DNA of 64,000 nt from Planctomycetota bacterium (GTDB lineage: Bacteria > Planctomycetota > UBA1135): positions 310,001 through 374,000 of the forward strand of contig QQUA01000006.1 of NCBI GenBank assembly GCA_008501825.1. Direction: 5' to 3'. The notes below the pieces were generated by a model that ran no database searches, was not told the origin of the DNA, and saw only the letters and a program-made list of their open reading frames with translations. Positions 1 to 7,169 of this stretch are shown piece after piece; position 1 is the stretch's first letter, and every line of letters begins with the position of its first letter. The position numbers were made by a program, and so were the translations under genes.

Positions 1-51
1 CATGTTTCCGGCTCCGATGACAGCGGTCTTGCGGACTTCAAACTTACTCAT
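1..51 (-). CDS. Rossmann-fold NAD-binding dehydrogenase, N-terminus only (possibly 3-hydroxyacyl-CoA dehydrogenase)
   Basis: Only the first 17 codons lie in the window; the gene runs off the left edge. The visible peptide is MSKFEVRKTAVIGAGNM, a beta strand followed by GxGxxM, which is the start of a dinucleotide-binding fold. In 3-hydroxyacyl-CoA dehydrogenases of beta-oxidation the N-terminus typically reads RKVAVIGAGxMG, so that family is my first guess; pyrroline-5-carboxylate reductase or another reductase is possible. The ATG at 51-49 is chosen because a GGAG lies seven bases upstream on this strand; an in-frame ATG at 57-55 sits too close to it. The gene is divergent from the ABC cassette, with about 120 bases between the starts. 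Confidence 0.5.
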   Translation of the reverse strand, partial: MSKFEVRKTAVIGAGNM

Positions 52-170
52 GGCCATTCTCCAGGTGGCTCCAGGAAAACCGACCCGACATTCTACTGTC
101 GCTCCGCCCGCCTGCCACACCCCGGCCCGATGTGGAGGAGGCGCTAAACTGCCTGCCGGGTACCTCCGCC

Positions 171-830
171 ATGATCCGCCTCCTCGGACTGCACAAATCA
201 TTTCCTCGGCAAACTGACGAGCAAAGCAGCGGTCATTCTCTGAGTGTGAGTGACTTTGAAATTCAAGCCGGAGAGCGAGTGGCCTTGGTCGGTGCCAGCG
301 GATCGGGCAAAACGACCTTGTTGAACTTGATGAGCGGTTTGATTCTTCCGGACCAAGGTTCGGTCGAGGTCGACGGAGTCGACATTACCCAACTGAAGGA
401 ATCGGCCCGAGATCGTTTTCGAGCTCGCACGATTGGTTATTTGTTCCAAACTTCCCACTTGCTCCCAGGGTTCAGCGCTTTGGAAAACGTTGAGTTGGGA
501 GCCAGCTTCGCCGGCCGGGCGGTGGACCGGGATCGAGCCAAATCTCTGCTGGACGCCGTGGGTTTGGGTCACCGCCATCACCATCAACCACAACAACTTT
601 CGGTGGGACAGCAAAGCCGAGTTGCTTTGGCCCGGGCACTCGTGAATCGACCCAAAGTGGTGCTGGCTGATGAACCTACCGGGGCCTTGGATCCAGAATC
701 CGGGAAAGCGGCATTAAAACTCCTTCTTGACACGGCAGGTGAGGAAAACATCACCGTGATTTGTGCCACCCACGATGCTGGAGTCGCCAGCGTTTTGGAC
801 CGCACCGTTCGGGTGGAGGAGTTGCAATGA
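171..830 (+). CDS. ABC transporter ATP-binding protein, LolD/MacB type
   Basis: This 219-residue ATPase would energise the permease encoded next to it at the inner membrane. All nucleotide-binding motifs are visible: Walker A GASGSGKTT near residue 41, Q-loop in YLFQTSHLLPG, signature LSVGQQSR near 142, Walker B VVLADEPTGALD near 162 and the H-loop histidine in CATHD near 200. The LPGFSALENVEL stretch and the ADEPTGALD form are typical of the LolD/MacB/FtsE branch, which drives mechanotransmission rather than solute import. The frame stays open upstream to a GTG at 132, but family alignments begin at the MIRLLGLHKSF encoded from 171. The stop overlaps the permease start by four bases (ATGA), so the two are translationally coupled. 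Confidence 0.9.
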   Translation: MIRLLGLHKSFPRQTDEQSSGHSLSVSDFEIQAGERVALVGASGSGKTTLLNLMSGLILPDQGSVEVDGVDITQLKESARDRFRARTIGYLFQTSHLLPGFSALENVELGASFAGRAVDRDRAKSLLDAVGLGHRHHHQPQQLSVGQQSRVALARALVNRPKVVLADEPTGALDPESGKAALKLLLDTAGEENITVICATHDAGVASVLDRTVRVEELQ

Positions 831-2260
831 AATTGCCTCGCCTGATTGCGCGGAATCTGCGGCGGCGTCCTTTGACTACGGCGTTGACCTCCTTTTCGGT
901 TGCCTTGGGAGTCGGTCTGTTTGCCGCCATTGGAGCCTTGCGGCATGGGGCCGAGCAGGGATTCCAGCGCTCCGCCAGCCTTTGTGACATGGTGGTCGGC
1001 GCCAAGGGTTCCTCCTTGCAACTGGTATTGAATTCCCTCTACCACGTCGGCACCAGCCCGGGCAACGTGCCCTTTTCTCTTTATGAAGAAATTTCCGGTA
1101 CGACCGGTGTGCTGTGGTCCGTGCCCATGGCCGTGGGAGATAGTTATGCCGGCAGCCGCATCGTGGCGGTCACCGATGATTTGTTCGAAGCCCTGGAAAT
1201 TCCCGACTACGGCAAGTTGCGGCTGGCTTCGGGCAACGCCTTTGCCTTTTCCAAGGAAGCTCTGGTCGAACTCCACCATGAATTGGAGGAGCACCATCAC
1301 GAAGAGGACGAGGAGGCTGAAGAGCACCACGAGCACCACGAGCACCACGAGCACCACGAGCACCACGAGCACGAAGAGTCTGAAGAATCTGGGACGGAGG
1401 AAGAAGAACACCACGCACACGACGAAGAGTTGCACCACCTCATCGAAGAGCATCAAGGGCTGTTCGTTGCGGTTGTCGGTTCGGAGGCCGCCGCTGCTTC
1501 CGGGCTGCAAGTGGGTTCGCGGTTTACTCCCGCCCATGATGTAAGTGGTGGAGCCGGCCAAGAGCAGCATGAAGAGGCCGAAACCGAAGTGGTCGGGGTG
1601 TTGGAACCTACCGGTACACCTCTAGATCGGGCCATTTTCATTCCACTGGGTGCTTTTTACTTGATTGAAGGTCATCAACCTACGGAAGAATCTGAATTTG
1701 GAGGCGCTCGGGATCCTCTTGGACTGAGCTCCATCCTGGTTCGGTCCAAACCGGGTTTCTATTCTTTGAGTCTTTGGCGTTCCTGGAATAACCGCTTGGA
1801 CGCTCAGGCCGCTCGTCCTGCCGATGAAATTCGGAATCTGTTCCAAGTAGTCGGTAACGTCGACGCCATTCTTCGTTTGGTGGCTGCCTTGGTTGTTGTC
1901 GTGGCCTTGATAGGTGTGTTAGTGGCGATCTACAACACCATGGGAGCGCGACGGAAGGAATTCGCCTTGCTACGGGCCCTCGGAGCCCACCGGGCAACCG
2001 TTTTGACCATGGTCATGGGCGAATCGGCCGCCATCGCCGCGATCGGCGCCTTGATCGGCATGCTTTTGGCCGGGGCCGGAGTTTGGGTTGCTTCGGGCAA
2101 GGTTCATTCCATGGTGGGAGTTGCCGTAACCGTGTTACCAGGTTGGGACGAAATTCAACTTTTGCTGGCGGTTACCGCCGTAGGTGCCATTGCTGGTTTG
2201 GTGCCGGCTTGGAATGCTTATCGAACCGAAGCGGCTCATCACCTTTCCGGCCAGCTCTAA
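827..2260 (+). CDS. MacB/FtsX-type ABC permease with His/Glu-rich periplasmic insert
   Basis: A 477-residue permease with one N-terminal membrane helix (about residues 15-35), a large periplasmic domain and three C-terminal helices around YNTMGARRKEFALLRALGA, the coupling motif of the MacB/FtsX family. The unusual part is residues about 145-210: 22 histidines in 64 residues, otherwise nearly all Glu and Asp, with HHE units repeated in tandem. Such tracts bind Zn, Ni or Cu and are common in metal transporters and metallochaperones, not in LolC or MacB. MacB-like ABC pairs belonging to zinc-starvation operons are known (zrgABCDE of Vibrio cholerae, PA4063-PA4066 of Pseudomonas aeruginosa). A zinc-related role here is inference. 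The start at 827 overlaps the ATPase stop. Confidence 0.85.
   Translation: MKLPRLIARNLRRRPLTTALTSFSVALGVGLFAAIGALRHGAEQGFQRSASLCDMVVGAKGSSLQLVLNSLYHVGTSPGNVPFSLYEEISGTTGVLWSVPMAVGDSYAGSRIVAVTDDLFEALEIPDYGKLRLASGNAFAFSKEALVELHHELEEHHHEEDEEAEEHHEHHEHHEHHEHHEHEESEESGTEEEEHHAHDEELHHLIEEHQGLFVAVVGSEAAAASGLQVGSRFTPAHDVSGGAGQEQHEEAETEVVGVLEPTGTPLDRAIFIPLGAFYLIEGHQPTEESEFGGARDPLGLSSILVRSKPGFYSLSLWRSWNNRLDAQAARPADEIRNLFQVVGNVDAILRLVAALVVVVALIGVLVAIYNTMGARRKEFALLRALGAHRATVLTMVMGESAAIAAIGALIGMLLAGAGVWVASGKVHSMVGVAVTVLPGWDEIQLLLAVTAVGAIAGLVPAWNAYRTEAAHHLSGQL
1322..1366 (+). repeat. In-frame 9-bp tandem repeat, five copies
   Basis: The unit GAGCACCAC occurs five times without a mismatch, followed by a diverged GAGCACGAA. 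Each unit encodes Glu-His-His. Copy-number change by slippage would alter the length of the permease's His-rich loop by three residues without breaking the frame. Confidence 0.95.
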
Positions 2261-2282
2261 AGAAGACGTTTCTCCTCCATTT

Positions 2283-2302
2283 TGGTTACACATGTGTAAC
2301 CA
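2283..2302. promoter_or_regulatory. 20-bp perfect palindrome, candidate operator upstream of the TonB receptor
   Basis: TGGTTACACATGTGTAACCA reads identically on both strands. It lies 22 bases after the permease stop and about 133 bases before the receptor start, in the only sizeable gap of the cassette. No T-run follows it, and a zero-loop palindrome makes a poor terminator, so a dimeric repressor site is the better reading. It does not match the Fur consensus, and the GTTA/TAAC half-sites are spaced too widely for the usual Zur box. Confidence 0.6.
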
Positions 2303-2435
2303 TTTGAAAGAAAGTCCGTCTGCCTATGATGAGGATCAACCTACATGATTCCTTTTGTTTGCATGGTGTATAGCGTTCTTTGATAATTCGCCCCATTTTT
2401 GGTTCTTTTGGCATTTTCTTTGCAAATAGGATGAC

Positions 2436-4565
2436 ATGCTTTCTTGGAGCTCCCCCCCGATTGGCTGGTTTCTTTGGCTTCTTTTCGTTCCTGGGCTTGG
2501 CGCCCAAGAACCAGCTCCCGTGGCCAATTCGCAGGAAGAAGGGCAGGACCAAGTCCAGGAGAAAGAAGCGGAAGTCACCGTGGACGTTCTGGTCATTGGC
2601 CGCCACGACCACGATCCGATTCCAGTGGTCCCTTTAGAGAGCATTGGATCGCGAACCGTTCTAGGTCCGGAGAAGGTTCGGGAGACTGGTTCTCGCGATT
2701 TAAATGACTTGGTGCAGCATTTGCCGGCCGCTTCGACTAGGCCGTACAACGGAGGAGAAGCATCCGCCCCTTCCTTTTCCATGCGTGGACTGCCGGATGA
2801 TGGCCTGACCGAGTACATCCATGTCCTTGTCGACGGCGTCCCAGCCAGCCCGCTTCCTTTTGGTTGGACAGCGTTTTCCTTTTTGCCGTTGACTACAGAA
2901 AGGGTATACGCCATCGACTACGTCCGTGGCGGCCACACGCTTCGCTATTCTCCCAATACAGTTGGCGGCGTGCTCAATTTTTTGACTCAGCCCATTCCCG
3001 AGAATCCTCGATTCGAAACCAGGACGACCTTCGGCAGTTTTGACTATGCTTCGACATTGCTTTCGGCCGGCGGTACGGTCGACGGAGTCGGTCTCTTGGC
3101 TACCTATGTGGATCGCCGGGGAGAAGGGTATCGACGAAATGGAGGTTTTGACCAGCAGGATCTCAACTTGAAATTCCGCATGAATACCGGTGACGGCGAC
3201 GGCCGGGACTGGGTTGCGGTCTCCGCAACTTACATGGAAGACGAACACCAGGCGCCCGGTGGGTTGACCCGCCGCCAGTTTCGGAGAAACCGATTCGGAA
3301 ATTCCCGGCCGGACAATCGTTTTGATGGCTATCGAGGATTGCTGGATGCGGTCTACCACCAGGAGAGCGCCGGAGGTTGGATGGAGTGGTTCGGTCACTT
3401 CTCCGAAACCGCTCGGCATCTAAGAGCGCAACGGCCTCACTTCGGAACTCCGACCACGATTTCCGACTGGGATGACGAGAGCTATTTCGCCGCCTTGGGA
3501 GTTCGATTTGAAGAGTCCTTGGAGTTCATGGGAACCGAGCACACTCTCTATGGAGGGGCAAGAATCCACCGGGATTGGATCCCTTCCTGGAAATTGAGAA
3601 GCCTTCCGCTGGCGGGAGGATCGGCCACCACGACACAGGACGCTGCTTATCACCTGACTAGCTTGTCCGTTCATCTCGACGATACCTTCGAGCCGGTGGA
3701 AAACCTTCAAGTCAACTTCGGCTTGCGGGGAGAATGGATTCCGCAGACCAGGGGCCGGGACCCGGTCGGCGGGTGGGAATTTGAAAACGACGACTTCATT
3801 CTCCTTCCCGGAGCAGGGCTCTCCTACCTTTGGACGGACCACTTGGCGTGGTTCGCCAATTACTATCAAGGATTTCGGGCTCCCCAGGTTTGGGGGTACG
3901 CCTTTACCACCGGCTCTGGCCAGTTGGAGTTCGAAAAAGGACGAACCATGGAAAGCGGTTTGAGGTGGCAAGGGGAAGCCGGAACGGCTGCATCGGTGAC
4001 CGCCTGGCGAACCGAATACGATGATTTCGGCGTGTTTTACTCCGGCTTTTATGAGAACTTGGGCCGGATCGTCGCCAATGGAGCCGACCTCCTTCTGGAC
4101 TGGGAGTTGGGGGAAACCTGGGCCGCCCTCGAAGGTTTTTATCTGGGCGCATCCTTCACCCTTCAGGATTCCGAACTGAAGACCGGACCGAATCGTGGGA
4201 ACGAAACGCCCTATGCCTGGGAGAAGAAAGCCGCCTGGCGCTTCGGTTATCAGCATCCGGATGGCTGGGCAGCATCCCTGGGAGGAACTTACGTCGGCGA
4301 GTCTTTTTCCGACGAGGCCAACACGGCGCAGACCAACGCCAACGGAAACCTGGGAGTGAATCCTGCTTGGGTGTTGTGGGATTTGCGCCTGGCGCGCTGG
4401 TTTAGTCTGGAAGAAAACGCCGAATTGGAATTGGCCGTGGGGGCTACGAACCTGTTTGACAAGGACTGGTACGTTCACTCCCGAGGCGGCTTTTTCGGCG
4501 GCGGCATGGTGGCTGGGCCGCCGCGCCAAGCGTATGCTTCCTTAAACCTGATCCTCTACTGGTAA
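2436..4565 (+). CDS. TonB-dependent outer-membrane receptor
   Basis: A 709-residue protein with a signal peptide (cleavage probably after VPGLGA), a plug domain (SFSMRGLPDDG, HVLVDGVPASP, RGGHTLRYSPNTVGGVLNF) and a long beta-barrel ending in the aromatic NLILYW, the usual outer-membrane signal. The plug resembles FecA-like receptors, which import metal chelates. An HDHDP segment close to the mature N-terminus could bind metal. It follows the His-rich ABC pair on the same strand and is followed after two bases by a lipoprotein, so receptor and lipoprotein form an operon. The ligand cannot be read from the sequence; a metal complex is inferred from the neighbours. The ATG at 2436 is supported by the signal peptide that starts there. 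Confidence 0.92.
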   Translation: MLSWSSPPIGWFLWLLFVPGLGAQEPAPVANSQEEGQDQVQEKEAEVTVDVLVIGRHDHDPIPVVPLESIGSRTVLGPEKVRETGSRDLNDLVQHLPAASTRPYNGGEASAPSFSMRGLPDDGLTEYIHVLVDGVPASPLPFGWTAFSFLPLTTERVYAIDYVRGGHTLRYSPNTVGGVLNFLTQPIPENPRFETRTTFGSFDYASTLLSAGGTVDGVGLLATYVDRRGEGYRRNGGFDQQDLNLKFRMNTGDGDGRDWVAVSATYMEDEHQAPGGLTRRQFRRNRFGNSRPDNRFDGYRGLLDAVYHQESAGGWMEWFGHFSETARHLRAQRPHFGTPTTISDWDDESYFAALGVRFEESLEFMGTEHTLYGGARIHRDWIPSWKLRSLPLAGGSATTTQDAAYHLTSLSVHLDDTFEPVENLQVNFGLRGEWIPQTRGRDPVGGWEFENDDFILLPGAGLSYLWTDHLAWFANYYQGFRAPQVWGYAFTTGSGQLEFEKGRTMESGLRWQGEAGTAASVTAWRTEYDDFGVFYSGFYENLGRIVANGADLLLDWELGETWAALEGFYLGASFTLQDSELKTGPNRGNETPYAWEKKAAWRFGYQHPDGWAASLGGTYVGESFSDEANTAQTNANGNLGVNPAWVLWDLRLARWFSLEENAELELAVGATNLFDKDWYVHSRGGFFGGGMVAGPPRQAYASLNLILYW

Positions 4566-4567
4566 TC

Positions 4568-5725
4568 ATGGCTCGCTCCTTGTCTTTGCTTTGGCTGGTT
4601 CTGCTGGTAACGGCTTGCAACAGCCCTCAGTTCGGTTCCTCGGATTTTGGCAATCTGGCTTCATCCCAAGACCCGAAAAAGGCGGAAGTCCTGCTTTCCC
4701 AAACGGGATCGTGGCAAGCCATGTTGCTTTTGGACAACGGAGAGACCGGAGTCTGGACGGTGAAGTCCTTTCCGATCTTCCCGCAGTATGCGGTTCCCGA
4801 AGTCGTGGGTTTGGACGACAAGGGAAAGTGCCACGTGTTGGTTTCCTACAGCGGTAAATGGACTCCTATTCAGGTGGTTCACGACGGCCGTTGGCTGGGT
4901 GGCCTGACCCACGGAGACGTGGATCCTCGGTATCCAGGAGCGGAACTCTATACCGGAGGTCAAAACGGCAATCTCTACCAATTGCGAAGTTATCCACAGG
5001 GGGCTTTGGACGGGAGGCTGATCGCTTATCTGCCTGGCCGGGAGATCCACACCCTTTTGGCGGGCGATCTCGATCCGGAAAATCCAGGCAAAGAGTTGTT
5101 GGTCTTCACTCGACCTGGCGGTTTGTTTCTGCTGACGCCCACTGGAGAGCACGGCGGCTTTGAAACCCGCTTCTTGGGCGATCTCCCCGGGCGGGTCCGG
5201 GACGCCTTAGTTTTGAATCCAGAAGGAGGCGATCCCGAAATCATTACCGTCAGTCGAGCCGGTCGGATTCAATCGTTGAAACTCAGAGGCGGGTCCACCC
5301 ATTGGCGAGAGCTTTTCCAAACCGACATGGGGATGGGGCGAGTGGCTCGAAAACCGGGAACTTCCAGGGATGCACCGGTGCTTTACGCAACCCTGGACGA
5401 CGGCCGCATTTTGCGCTTGGAAAGACAACCTGCCGGGGACTGGCAGCCGGAAACCATTTTCAAAGGTCACCAAGGACCTCGGGGAATCGCTGCCGGCCGA
5501 TTTGATGCCGACAAATCCAAGGAAACGGTCGCCATCTTCGGATATAGCGGGAAAGTCGAACTTCTTAGCCGAAACGGAGATGGCTGGACTTCCGAGCTTC
5601 TATTCCAAGACCGGGATAAAGGGCATTGGTTGGCTGCTGCTGAGTTGGACGGTCGCAACGACACGGAAGAAATCCTTCTAAGCGGTTACGGAAGCCGAAT
5701 CGTCATGCTGGTGCAGGAACCCTAA
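4568..5725 (+). CDS. Propeller-like repeat lipoprotein
   Basis: A 385-residue protein with a lipobox (LLVTAC, Cys17). The rest consists of repeats of roughly 50 residues in which a GDxDxxNPGKEL-type loop is followed by a short strand pair, for example GDVDPRYPGAELYTG, GDLDPENPGKELLVF, GRFDADKSKETVAIF and AELDGRNDTEEILLS. These resemble FG-GAP/VCBS propeller blades with Ca-binding loops. The start lies two bases after the TonB receptor stop, so the protein probably works with the receptor at the outer membrane, perhaps as a surface-exposed accessory. I do not recognise a named family. A degraded piece of the same motif type lies just downstream. Confidence 0.75.
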   Translation: MARSLSLLWLVLLVTACNSPQFGSSDFGNLASSQDPKKAEVLLSQTGSWQAMLLLDNGETGVWTVKSFPIFPQYAVPEVVGLDDKGKCHVLVSYSGKWTPIQVVHDGRWLGGLTHGDVDPRYPGAELYTGGQNGNLYQLRSYPQGALDGRLIAYLPGREIHTLLAGDLDPENPGKELLVFTRPGGLFLLTPTGEHGGFETRFLGDLPGRVRDALVLNPEGGDPEIITVSRAGRIQSLKLRGGSTHWRELFQTDMGMGRVARKPGTSRDAPVLYATLDDGRILRLERQPAGDWQPETIFKGHQGPRGIAAGRFDADKSKETVAIFGYSGKVELLSRNGDGWTSELLFQDRDKGHWLAAAELDGRNDTEEILLSGYGSRIVMLVQEP

Positions 5726-5753
5726 GCAAAGATCTCCAAGCCGGAGAAAAAAA

Positions 5754-5879
5754 TTCCTTAGCGGTTACCGCTTGAAACCTACCGTAGCGGACTGGAACAA
5801 TGATGGCCTGCCTGACCTCCTGGTCGGCAACACGGAGTGGGTTAAGGGCGACCACGGCCATTCCCAAATCCAAGGCTAG
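5754..5879 (+). pseudogene. Remnant of a VCBS/FG-GAP repeat
   Basis: An open stretch of 41 codons reads FLSGYRLKPTVADWNNDG and continues with LPDLLVGNTEWVKGDHG to a TAG. ADWNNDGLPDLLVG is a textbook FG-GAP calcium loop and strand, yet there is no start codon or partner sequence. The first residues echo the LLSGYGS near the end of the lipoprotein just upstream. It looks like the leftover of a deleted or recombined repeat protein, in the tail of the receptor-lipoprotein transcript. Confidence 0.6.
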
Positions 5880-5961
5880 GTTTGACTTCTACTGCGAGAA
5901 GTGAAATAGCCGGGGACAGGCCCCGCCCCAAGATCCCAAATCCTTAGCTACAAGAAGTCAT

Positions 5962-5997
5962 GACGGCCGCCTGGGAAGGGGCGGTCGTCGTTTTTTT
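5962..5997 (+). terminator. Intrinsic terminator after the receptor-lipoprotein operon
   Basis: GACGGCCGCC pairs with GGCGGTCGTC (ten pairs, one G-U) around an 8-base loop, followed after one base by seven T. The T-run ends only 11 bases before the start codon of the next gene. Confidence 0.85.
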
Positions 5998-6008
5998 CTG
6001 GGCGGTCT

Positions 6009-7169
6009 ATGCTGGTTTCTGTGACCACGGACTTCCAAACCAGTCAACCCATCTTGGTTCTCGGTTCGGGCCCGGCCGGTTTGGCGGCAGGGGCGTGCTT
6101 GCAACAGGCCGGTTTGCCATTTCTTATTTTGGAGTCGGCTTCCGAGTTGGCTCCGGTGTGGCGCCGGCATTACGACCGTTTGCATTTGCACACCGATCGC
6201 AAACGCAGTGGATTGCCGGGTTTGCCCATGCCGGCTGATTATCCCCAGTACCCTTCCCGAGACCAGGTGGTCGCTTATCTGGATCAATACGCCAAGCATT
6301 TCCAGTTGCCGATTCAGTTTGGTCAAAAGGTACTCAAAGCCTTTCCGGAGGAAGGCCTTTGGCATTTGCAAACCGAAGATCGAACTTGGTCCTGCCAGCA
6401 TTTCGTGGTGGCTAGTGGTTGGACCCGGCAAGCTTTTCGGCCGAAATGGCCGGGCGAAGCTGACTTCGGCGGCCCCATTCTGCATAGCAGCGAATACCGC
6501 AATGCCGAAGCCTTCCGGGGCCAAAAAGTGTTGGTGGTCGGATTCGGGAATTCCGGCGGCGAAATTGCCTTGGACTTATTCGAGCATGAAGCCAGCGCCA
6601 GCCTTTCGGTGCGAAGCCCGGTGAACATCGTTCCCAAAGAATTGTTCGGGCTCCCTCTGCTGGCTTGGTCGATCCCGCTTTCGAAAATTCCGCCGCGCTT
6701 GGCCGATGCTTTGACTTGGTTGCCGCGGCGCTTGCGTATGGGTTCACCGACTCAATACGGGTTGCCGGCGGCTCCCTTCGGCCCGATGACCCAAGTGGCT
6801 CGTTTTCAGCGGATTCCCATGATCGACGTCGGCGTTTTAGCGCCCATGCGCCGGCGGGAAATCCAGGTGTACCCGGACATTCTCCGGCTGCACCCAGGGG
6901 AAGTGGAGTTTCAAGATGGTCGCCGCCAGCCCTTCGATGCCGTGATTGCCGCCACGGGCTATCGACCGGCTCTAGGGGAGTTCTTGCAGGCTCCTGCAAA
7001 GGTACTGGATGAACAGGGAAGACCGGTTCAACCGGAAGCGCTCCCAGCCGCCCCCGGCCTATGGTTTTGTGGTTTTGACGTCTCGCCCTCAGGCATGATT
7101 CGCAAAATCGGCCAGGAGGCCAGAGCCCTCAGCGCCGCCCTGAGTCGTGAACTTCAAAAGCAGGCTTAG
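6009..7169 (+). CDS. Flavin-containing monooxygenase / NAD(P)-binding oxidoreductase, YUCCA-like
   Basis: A 386-residue flavoprotein with two dinucleotide sites: GSGPAG near residue 20 for FAD and GFGNSGGE near 178 for NADPH, plus the late ATGYRP motif near 315 that closes FMO-type enzymes. The LHTDRKRSGLPGLPMP and YPSRDQVVAYLDQYA segments match the YUCCA/FMO and CzcO-like group, which oxygenates small nucleophilic substrates. The substrate is unknown. No signal peptide is visible, so it is cytoplasmic. The ATG at 6009 lies directly behind a terminator hairpin, leaving little room for a promoter; either the hairpin lies in its own leader or translation starts slightly later. The stop overlaps by three bases the stop of the convergent gene. 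Confidence 0.85.
   Translation: MLVSVTTDFQTSQPILVLGSGPAGLAAGACLQQAGLPFLILESASELAPVWRRHYDRLHLHTDRKRSGLPGLPMPADYPQYPSRDQVVAYLDQYAKHFQLPIQFGQKVLKAFPEEGLWHLQTEDRTWSCQHFVVASGWTRQAFRPKWPGEADFGGPILHSSEYRNAEAFRGQKVLVVGFGNSGGEIALDLFEHEASASLSVRSPVNIVPKELFGLPLLAWSIPLSKIPPRLADALTWLPRRLRMGSPTQYGLPAAPFGPMTQVARFQRIPMIDVGVLAPMRRREIQVYPDILRLHPGEVEFQDGRRQPFDAVIAATGYRPALGEFLQAPAKVLDEQGRPVQPEALPAAPGLWFCGFDVSPSGMIRKIGQEARALSAALSRELQKQA

Noticed and set aside
1322..1366. Short regular repeats as a CRISPR array
   Set aside because: Units are 9 bp with no spacers and encode Glu-His-His in frame.
584..1570. 328-codon minus-strand frame with a long Val/Leu run
   Set aside because: The run is the antisense of the GAGCACCAC repeat in the permease; no start context or domain.
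2283..2302. Palindrome as a Zur or Fur box
   Set aside because: Half-sites GTTA and TAAC are eight bases apart instead of five, and the GATAAT pattern of Fur is missing.
3420..4529. 369-codon minus-strand frame inside the TonB receptor
   Set aside because: Antisense of a firm TonB receptor barrel; no recognisable fold.
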